Of a stretch of 64,000 bases of DNA, positions 58,201 to 64,000 are shown piece after piece; the stretch's first letter is position 1, and every line of letters starts with the position of its first letter. Source of the DNA: Kitagawia praeruptora. Taxonomy: Eukaryota; Streptophyta; Magnoliopsida; Apiales; Apiaceae. Both the position numbers and the translations under genes were made by a program. The DNA is taken from contig CM075346.1 of the NCBI GenBank assembly GCA_037693485.1, positions 94,408,501 to 94,472,500 of the forward strand, written 5' to 3'. Under the pieces are notes generated by a model. It searched no databases, was not told the DNA's origin, and was given only the letters and a program-made list of their open reading frames with translations.

Positions 58201-59200
58201 ACGATGGATTCAAAATCCACCTACACTCCCAAGGATTTATAATCACGAAATAATTCATAGCTATACTACTTATCACTCATATCAGACATTAAACATAATT
58301 CGAAATCAATAGCTAAACATTCGTATTTATCTAATTACCAAAAGTATTTAACTCATAATGATTCGAATAATTCATGTTATACATACAACTTCGAATTTAA
58401 TCATATAATAATTCGAAAACTTTACTCATGCAATTATAATTATTCGAATAAATCAAATTAATTAATTAACAATTTAACGAACCAAATCTTTCGTATTTTA
58501 TCACATAATTCGAGCATAATCAAATAAAATTTACATAAAAACTTTCGAATTTCTCATACATGCATATATATATATATATATATATAATTCGAATTTTCAG
58601 AATATAATCACAAGGAAATTTACTTTATAACTAATTTACCGAATCAAATTACTTCAATATGATATCGAATCAATAACAATCATTTAATGAAACATACGTA
58701 TCGAATTTAAATTGCTACAATTAAAAAATTCATAAAATCGAATACATAATCAACATGCACTAATCCAAACGAAGTTAATAACATTAATTAGGCTCAGAAA
58801 ATTCATCACCGCCTCCTGCCGGCTCACCGGAGTTCATCGCCGGTGGTGGTAGCAGTCGGAGGTGCCCAAAACCTTCGGGTTTTCCTTCCACGACCACTGC
58901 CCAAGCATATACAACCCCAATCATAACCAAATAAGCAAGAACACGACCAAATAACTCGGAAAAAGGCAAAACCCGAAATGGGTTTCAAAATTTTCATCAC
59001 AAAATCAACATGCATCGACAGTAGCATGTAGAGGAAGCAAAACCGAACACAAACATGGCCTCGGATCATAAAACCGAGCAATAAACTGATGGAAAAGAGG
59101 AGAGAGAGAGTTTGAATGGAGAGAGAAAAGAGAGACCTGCTCTCTCTTGCAAAACCAAAAAAAATGATGAAGTGAAGTGGAAGAGAGTGGCGGTGGTGTT
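55291..59200. mobile_element. LTR-like sequence (gypsy type), interrupted by a MITE and element D
   Basis: Starts TGTGACGCCCTCCCGACC and then AGGGGCC...GGAGGGTCAC, the typical start of plant chromovirus (Tekay-like) LTRs, and runs without a coding region to the point where element D inserted. No second LTR, primer site or domain is visible, so the extent is a guess. Confidence 0.4.
55784..56714. mobile_element. Mutator-like MITE, 931 bp, with GAGAGA core
   Basis: Inverted ends begin GGGTAAAATGGCTTAATAGT and stay similar for about 90 bp. They are flanked by ATTAAAGTAT on both sides (55774-55783, 56715-56724), that is a 9-10 bp duplication. The interior is built from GCAAGTTTATTTTT-type repeats and an array of GAGAGATTGAGAGAG words (56040-56430). 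Confidence 0.88.
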
Positions 59201-60493
59201 TGATTAGTGCATAATTTTGCATATTTTTATTGCCTATTTATTGTTTGAATTCGTATTTTAATAAATTATTTTGTTGCATTTCAGGAAAATTCGAGAAAAC
59301 TGAAGAAATGGCAAAATAAAGAAATAAATGACAAAAGAAGAAAAAGAAGGACCAAAACAAGAAGGAAAGGAAAAGCAAGGGGTGGTGGTGCATTTTTGTA
59401 GCCAACCAAAATGGAGGGCTAGGATTAACCCACACCAACCAAAATGGAGGGCTAGGATTAACCCACACCAACCAAAATGGAGGGCTAGGATTAAACCACA
59501 CCAAACCCAAAATCCTAAATTTTTCCTATAAATACCCTCATTTTCTCTTGTATCACCACTTTAGACATCACTTTAGACACCAATTTAGATCTAATAATTT
59601 AGGAGTATGATTAGATTTAATATTGTCTTTCAAACAATTTCTTTATATTGTTCAAACACTTTTTCCATAATTCTAATTCACCAAGTTTGTTCGTTATTTA
59701 TTTTTCCGGCACAGCAATTTACATTCTCGCAACTGTTTTTCTGCGCATCGGCATCATGGTGTAATTCAGTGACAGGGAGTACATCATATCTTGCGTGTTT
59801 TTTCACTTTTATTTGGTTTTTATATTAATTTATGCCATTGCTTTTACATTCTGTAATATCAACTTCACTGTTTGACTTTTTATAGTTTTTATAAATTATT
59901 TTGGTCACCTAATTTACTCGTTATTCAATTAGTTCAATATGTATTATCTTAATTGTTATACTTATTTAATAATCATGCGTAGCTAATTTTCTTGTCCTAG
60001 GAGGAAGATGAAGTTAATTTAATTATTCTTGATTTCTTATCGTTTCTATTAATTGATTCTCATAATTTTTCTTGGTGCTTAATTGTTCAATTGACAAAGT
60101 GATTTTGATATATTATTGTTACCGAATTTATTTTTCATAGCCTATGCTTGCTCCTTGAAGTTTTGATAGGTTATTGTTAGATAACAAGTTTCATAGTATA
60201 TGCATGTCTCGTTAATTGATATATCTTATTTGTGAAGGAAAGAGGATTGATTTTTAGGGCGAGTTGATATTAATTGTGATTGATTAATGGATTCGGATTC
60301 CTAGGTTTTCCATATTATTTGATAATCTTTGTTAATTAGGTTAATTAAATCTCATCTCAAATATTATTGTCTAGTTCGCCAAAATTAAATTTTAAGATTT
60401 GCGAAAATATTAGTCTCTGTGGATCGATATCTTAAGTATTAAAACGATGATCGTGCGCTTGCGATAATTAATTGTCACATTTTCACCACATCA
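59201..60493 (+). repeat. 5' LTR of Athila-type element D
   Basis: Starts TGATTAGTGCATAATT and ends CACCACATCA, directly before AGTTTT and the primer site. A TATAAATA box lies at 59527-59534, and three 33-bp tandem units at 59404-59502. The 3' LTR, if present, is beyond the window, so the target duplication cannot be tested. Confidence 0.85.
59404..59502. repeat. Three 33-bp tandem units in LTR D
   Basis: Units starting at 59404, 59437 and 59470 each read AACCAAAATGGAGGGCTAGG and onward, nearly identical. They lie just upstream of the LTR TATA box and could be promoter repeats; that role is inference. Confidence 0.9.
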
Positions 60494-60499
60494 AGTTTT

Positions 60500-60517
60500 T
60501 GGCGCCGCTGCCGGGGA
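60500..60517 (+). promoter_or_regulatory. Primer binding site of element D
   Basis: TGGCGCCGCTGCCGGGGA, the tRNA-Asp-type site shared with C, six bases after the LTR. Confidence 0.9.
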
Positions 60518-60791
60518 CTATAATTTTTCGCGCCTTAATTTTTAATTTTTCGGATTAGTTTTACTTGTCTCATTTTTATCTCATTTTTTTAAGAAAGTTG
60601 GAAATTCGGGAATCTTCTCGCGGGGCGTGGAAAAATTGGAATTTTTGGAAGCGTGCTTCGGTAACTCGTATCTCATTCTTTTTGCCTTCTTATTTTTTTT
60701 AGAAAATCACAAAAAAAAAAAAATGAAAATTGAAAAAATAAAAAAACTAGTTATAAATATATAATTGTTGCATCATCCATTTAATCACTTC

Positions 60792-61272
60792 GTCAAAACG
60801 TGTATTTTCAGGACACGTTAGCCTGCCTGGGATTATTTTGCCCAGGACCGGCCGACCAGCCCCATGGTCAACACTGGCAGGTAAATCATGCTAACCGTGC
60901 GGTAAGACCCAGTGGCCGGGCACTTAAGCGATACACTCAGTAATCCACGGTTACCTTCGTCAAACCTTCCACTGTCTCTCCAACACGGCTACACGCAGGG
61001 GGCGGGTGTGGAAACGAGGCCTAGCGTTGATCCAAAGGGTCACGGGTTCGAACCTCACCCGCCCCCTACGTGTAGCCGTGTTGGAGAGACAGTGGAAGGT
61101 TTGACGAAGGTAACCGTGGATTACTGAGTGTATCGCTTAAGTGCCCGGCCACTGGGTCTTACCGCACGGTTAGCATGATTTACCTGCCAGTGTTGACCAT
61201 GGGGCTGGTCGGCCGGTCCTGGGCAAAATAATCCCAGGCAGGCTAGCGTGTCCTGAAAATACACGTTTTGAC
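60792..61272. repeat. Long palindrome, 217-bp arms, tRNA-like loop
   Basis: Arms 60792-61008 and 61056-61272 are reverse complements with only about two mismatches. The 47-bp centre contains GGGTTCGAACC, a perfect pol III B-box-like/T-arm word, and the arms close on it with GGGGGCGGGTG...CACCCGCCCCC, like an acceptor stem. The palindrome is inserted in the leader of element D between primer site and ORF. It looks like an inverted, head-to-head tRNA-related SINE or a fold-back element; the family is not recognised. GC content is well above its surroundings. Confidence 0.92.
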
Positions 61273-61814
61273 ATCATCTAGATTTTTTATTTTCTTGTTT
61301 TTAATTTTTCGTACCTATTTAATTGTGGTGATTGCTGGAGGACCCCAAGGTACGTTAAATTTTTTTTTCTTTAATTTAGGACACGTAGTAATGCATCCAT
61401 ATTTGTTTACCGTTTTTGTATATACCTCGTTGTTTGTTGCATCATTAATTTTCAACATTTTGCATCCCCTAGCCCTTCAATAAAATTAATTAGCCATTTG
61501 CCCCTAGGATTTCACGCTCAATTAGAAAGGTGCCTAAAAATAAACGTAATTAAGACTTATTCACGACCTTCAGTGTCTAAGGTTCGCCTGGTTGTTAAGA
61601 TTCGGTGTCTAAGTGACGAGTTTGGCCTCTTGGCGATGCCTACTCTAATCTGGCCGAATCGGTCTGAGTAATTCTTAATTTACGGAATTTTTAGTGTGTC
61701 TTAACATTATGAGCAATGTCTAGTTATTTTATTTAGGGAACCTAGGTTAGATTTTTCTTTTGATTTTTCACCATTTCTTTGTGTGTTTGAATTTATTTGT
61801 ACACTACATGTCCG
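61273..61814 (+). other. Leader of element D after the palindrome
   Basis: Non-coding, T-rich. No gene is supported. Confidence 0.4.
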
Positions 61815-62807
61815 ATGAGTAATAATGCGATGTCATGGATGGCCCCCGAAACATACACATGTTGTGAAGTTTGTGGTATCTATGGTCACTTTGGTTATGA
61901 ATGCTCTTACAATACTTACAATGCTCAATTCGGACAAGTGAATGATTATCAAGAAAGATACAAGTCCAATCCGTACTTTAATGCATATAATCAAGATTGG
62001 ACGGGTCAACCAAATTTTTCATACACAGACAACAATTTTCAGAATTTCTCATATCATGATCAACAACAATATCATCAGCAACAATTTAAGCAACCATCAT
62101 GGCAGCAATATGAATATCCTCCACCGCAAAATTTACAGGTTCATCAAACCAATGCAAATGCGCTATCTGATCGATTATTAAGCGAGTCGTTGAAACTTCT
62201 AATGCAAACTCAAAAGGATCGAGAGGAGTCCTTGCAAAATATAAATGAGATAAACACTCGTAACAAGATGATGGAAGCTGAAATTTCAAAATTGGCTAGC
62301 TTTTCTACTGCATGGCAACCTGACTCTACACAGCCGCCATCTATACCACCCGAAGATGAAATGGATTCGATCATTCTTACAAGTGATCAAGAGGAAAATA
62401 GTTTCTCGGTGTGTGTTGATGATGTACTTATAGAAGAGGAGCTTTCCACCGATGTTAAGATCAATGATGTTGCTATTGTTGAGGATGTTGTGAGTATGGA
62501 CAAGAATTTGTGCTTAAAGGTTGACGTGATGCCAAAAATTGTCCGAGAAGATTTTTCTCCAATTTTGCTTGATAATCCATTTCAAACAGCTCTTACCCTT
62601 CAATTCTCGGAAGAAGGAGATAGTGATAATTACTCCTCATTCATTGATTTAAAAAGCCAAGAGGATCAAATAGCTCCAGAGAAAGTAAGGAAGGGAGAAG
62701 AACCACCACCCGAGCCTCCACCCCACATGAATATTAAGGGAGTTCGGCGTTTTCGAGGCTGTGAATTTTATCGTTACTTTATCACAAATTTTTCCAAAAC
62801 TATATAA
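61815..62807 (+). CDS. Zinc-knuckle Gag-like protein of element D
   Basis: An intact 330-codon frame from the first ATG (MSNNAMSWMAPETYT). A classical knuckle C-x2-C-x4-H-x4-C (CEVCGIYGHFGYEC) lies at about residues 16-29. It is followed by a Tyr/Asn/Gln-rich stretch (QQQYHQQQFKQPSWQQYEYP), a coiled coil, an acidic half (DEMDSIILTSDQEENSF..), and a Pro/Glu-rich end. The layout repeats that of the B and C proteins (knuckle, aromatic/Q-rich, helix, acidic) with little sequence identity, and again capsid, protease and pol are missing. Probable nucleic-acid-binding protein of a non-autonomous element; function inferred. Confidence 0.75.
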   Translation: MSNNAMSWMAPETYTCCEVCGIYGHFGYECSYNTYNAQFGQVNDYQERYKSNPYFNAYNQDWTGQPNFSYTDNNFQNFSYHDQQQYHQQQFKQPSWQQYEYPPPQNLQVHQTNANALSDRLLSESLKLLMQTQKDREESLQNINEINTRNKMMEAEISKLASFSTAWQPDSTQPPSIPPEDEMDSIILTSDQEENSFSVCVDDVLIEEELSTDVKINDVAIVEDVVSMDKNLCLKVDVMPKIVREDFSPILLDNPFQTALTLQFSEEGDSDNYSSFIDLKSQEDQIAPEKVRKGEEPPPEPPPHMNIKGVRRFRGCEFYRYFITNFSKTI

Positions 62808-63437
62808 TTTCTTGATCAATTATTATTTATTGATGTAGTAGCTAAATTTGCTAATGCTTGTTTGGAAACTTTGTGCAGAATTAAAACAACTGTTCATGAT
62901 ATTCGTGGTAGTCCCACGCAACAGATTTTTGGTCTTTTTGGAGTGTCACGTCATGCTTCGCCACTTCATGCATATGCGTTAGGGGAGTTTTTCTACCTTT
63001 TCTTATTTTTATTTTTCTGTAATTTTTTTTTTGGATTCTTTGTTTGTGCAGGATAAAAAAAACTAGGAAAAATACCCTTGATACTTTTCGTGATGGCATA
63101 ATCAAGAAAGTGGATACTCCGCCTTCACTGAATTGATTTAGAAGAGGACCATGCAAATATTTTTGTTGTTGAAAAAGAAGGAGCATTGTGTGGCTCGAGG
63201 AGGACTTTGGAGGCAAAAGAGAGAGTAGGGCTGGAGCTAAAAGAAGAAAATAAAGCGGATAGCTTGTACATAGCTTGTACTATATCACACCTAACCCGCT
63301 AATCTTTGAAACCTTATAAACAATGAGCTTTTGTCTGTGTTAAATATCATCATTTCAGATATCCAAAGCATATACACACAATTGCTAAAAACTTCAATCT
63401 CCCAGGGAAAAGATCTCACAATCTAGCTGTCTTGAAA
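62808..63437 (+). other. Gap between the two ORFs of element D
   Basis: No clear gene. GT-AG-like signals around 62875 and 63055 (TGTGCAG) suggest that splicing might join parts of this stretch, but this is not proven. Confidence 0.35.
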
Positions 63438-64000
63438 ATGGCATTGCAGGGAAGCTTCTCGATTGCTAGAGTTAATCCTGCTTCCATTCAGGAAATCAAC
63501 ACCATCCGGGATGAGCAGTTTCGAGCTTGGGCACAATTTCTGAATGAACATTCAGTTATTCGTTATGCTCTAGTTACACCAGTGCCGTTTAACCATGATG
63601 CCTTGCGTGAATTATATTGCAGTGCGGTTAACACTTCTGGAGAGGACAGGTGTGCAATCACCTATCAACTGTTTGGTAGGTCGATTAGGGTCATTGAACG
63701 AAATGTTAATCGAATTCTTCATTTTCCTATGGAAAATCTCGTTTCTGATCCTACACCTGACCAGATTAAAAGGTTCTTTCATCTTATAAGGTACCAAGAT
63801 GGCAATTTCAATACTGGTAATCTCTCTAGAACATATCTAACCCAATACTGGAATTTCTTCTTCCACATTCTTAACCATGTTTTTTCCTCAGAAAAAACAA
63901 ATCTAGATCGAATATCTGAATTTATTCAAACAATAGGGTATGCGGTCGCCAATAATTTGAGGATTAATTTTAGTAAGATAGTGTTTGGTCAAATCATTTT
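63438..64000 (+). CDS. Unrecognised plant-transposon-type ORF, runs off the window
   Basis: An open frame from ATG 63438 to the window end (187 codons) begins MALQGSFSIARVNPASIQEI and includes DEQFRAWAQFLNEHSVIRYA, YQLFGRSIRVIERNVNRILH and TYLTQYWNFFFHILNHVFSS. It has no Gag, protease, RT or integrase motif. Similar hypothetical proteins occur, as I recall, beside plant retrotransposons, but I cannot name the family. It lies downstream of the D zinc-knuckle ORF, in the same direction, so it may be a second product of D or a separate insertion. Confidence 0.6.
   Translation, partial: MALQGSFSIARVNPASIQEINTIRDEQFRAWAQFLNEHSVIRYALVTPVPFNHDALRELYCSAVNTSGEDRCAITYQLFGRSIRVIERNVNRILHFPMENLVSDPTPDQIKRFFHLIRYQDGNFNTGNLSRTYLTQYWNFFFHILNHVFSSEKTNLDRISEFIQTIGYAVANNLRINFSKIVFGQII

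Noticed and set aside
61000..61064. Functional tRNA gene in the palindrome centre
   Set aside because: Only the T-arm/B-box word and an acceptor-like stem are present; D-arm and anticodon arm do not fit a cloverleaf.
60912..61127. Frame across the palindrome centre
   Set aside because: Exists only because both arms are open; no codon bias or family.

Overview
The window is nuclear DNA of a flowering plant, almost certainly a eudicot: it carries a four-coding-exon eIF4A gene with a 5'-UTR intron, plant class II small heat-shock proteins, a DUF295-type F-box gene, Stowaway and Mutator-like MITEs, CACTA elements and Athila-type LTR retrotransposons. The species cannot be fixed from sequence alone; an asterid with a large, repeat-rich genome is a guess. 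Host genes are few and nested transposons make up most of the DNA.

Layout. 1-1.0 kb: 3' part of an F-box/DUF295 gene with a one-base frameshift. 2.2-12.5 kb: a direct tandem duplication of a class II small heat-shock protein gene (both on the minus strand). Copy 2 (11774-12244) has an intact heat-shock promoter. In copy 1 (2450-2920) a 6.6-kb CACTA transposon (2958-9579, TSD TGA) sits in the 5' leader, so its TATA box and heat-shock element now lie about 6.7 kb from the reading frame. This CACTA carries captured exons (PP2C, GFS9/TT9-CLEC16A, one unrecognised conserved gene), two MITEs and a solo LTR. 12.5-14.5 kb: old retroelement debris. 14.5-39.0 kb: a probable Mutator-like element whose inside was taken over by an Athila-type LTR retrotransposon A (15968-36962, minus strand, TSD CATGG), which was itself hit by two related elements, C (18674-25373, minus, TSD CTAAC) and B (26109-32653, plus, TSD ACGTT). 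The LTR pairs have equal lengths (1689, 1381 and 1378 bp), and by-eye LTR divergence (A > B > C) agrees with the nesting order. 39-41.7 kb: MITEs and a plastid atpA fragment. 42.4-46.9 kb: the complete eIF4A gene (413 aa, minus strand). 47-50 kb: repeats and an LTR-like fragment. 50054-55022: a second CACTA of the same family (TSD TAT) with captured NPC1-like and WDR75-like exons. 55-59 kb: LTR-like sequence with a Mutator-like MITE. 59201-end: an Athila-type element D, with a 217-bp-arm palindrome in its leader, a small zinc-knuckle ORF, and a second ORF that runs off the window.

How things work together. eIF4A and the heat-shock genes are ordinary host genes. The notable theme is the retroelement system: A keeps gag and protease but lacks reverse transcriptase, RNase H and integrase, while B, C and D have no pol and encode only a short protein with a Gag-type zinc knuckle followed by a glutamine/aromatic-rich and then an acidic, coiled-coil region. 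B and C also share a conserved non-coding module (hairpin plus GGAGGCAACCCATG motif, a GC-rich TTGCGCA cluster, and an extra internal polypurine tract). They look like non-autonomous elements that depend on a related Athila element for replication; that dependence is inference.
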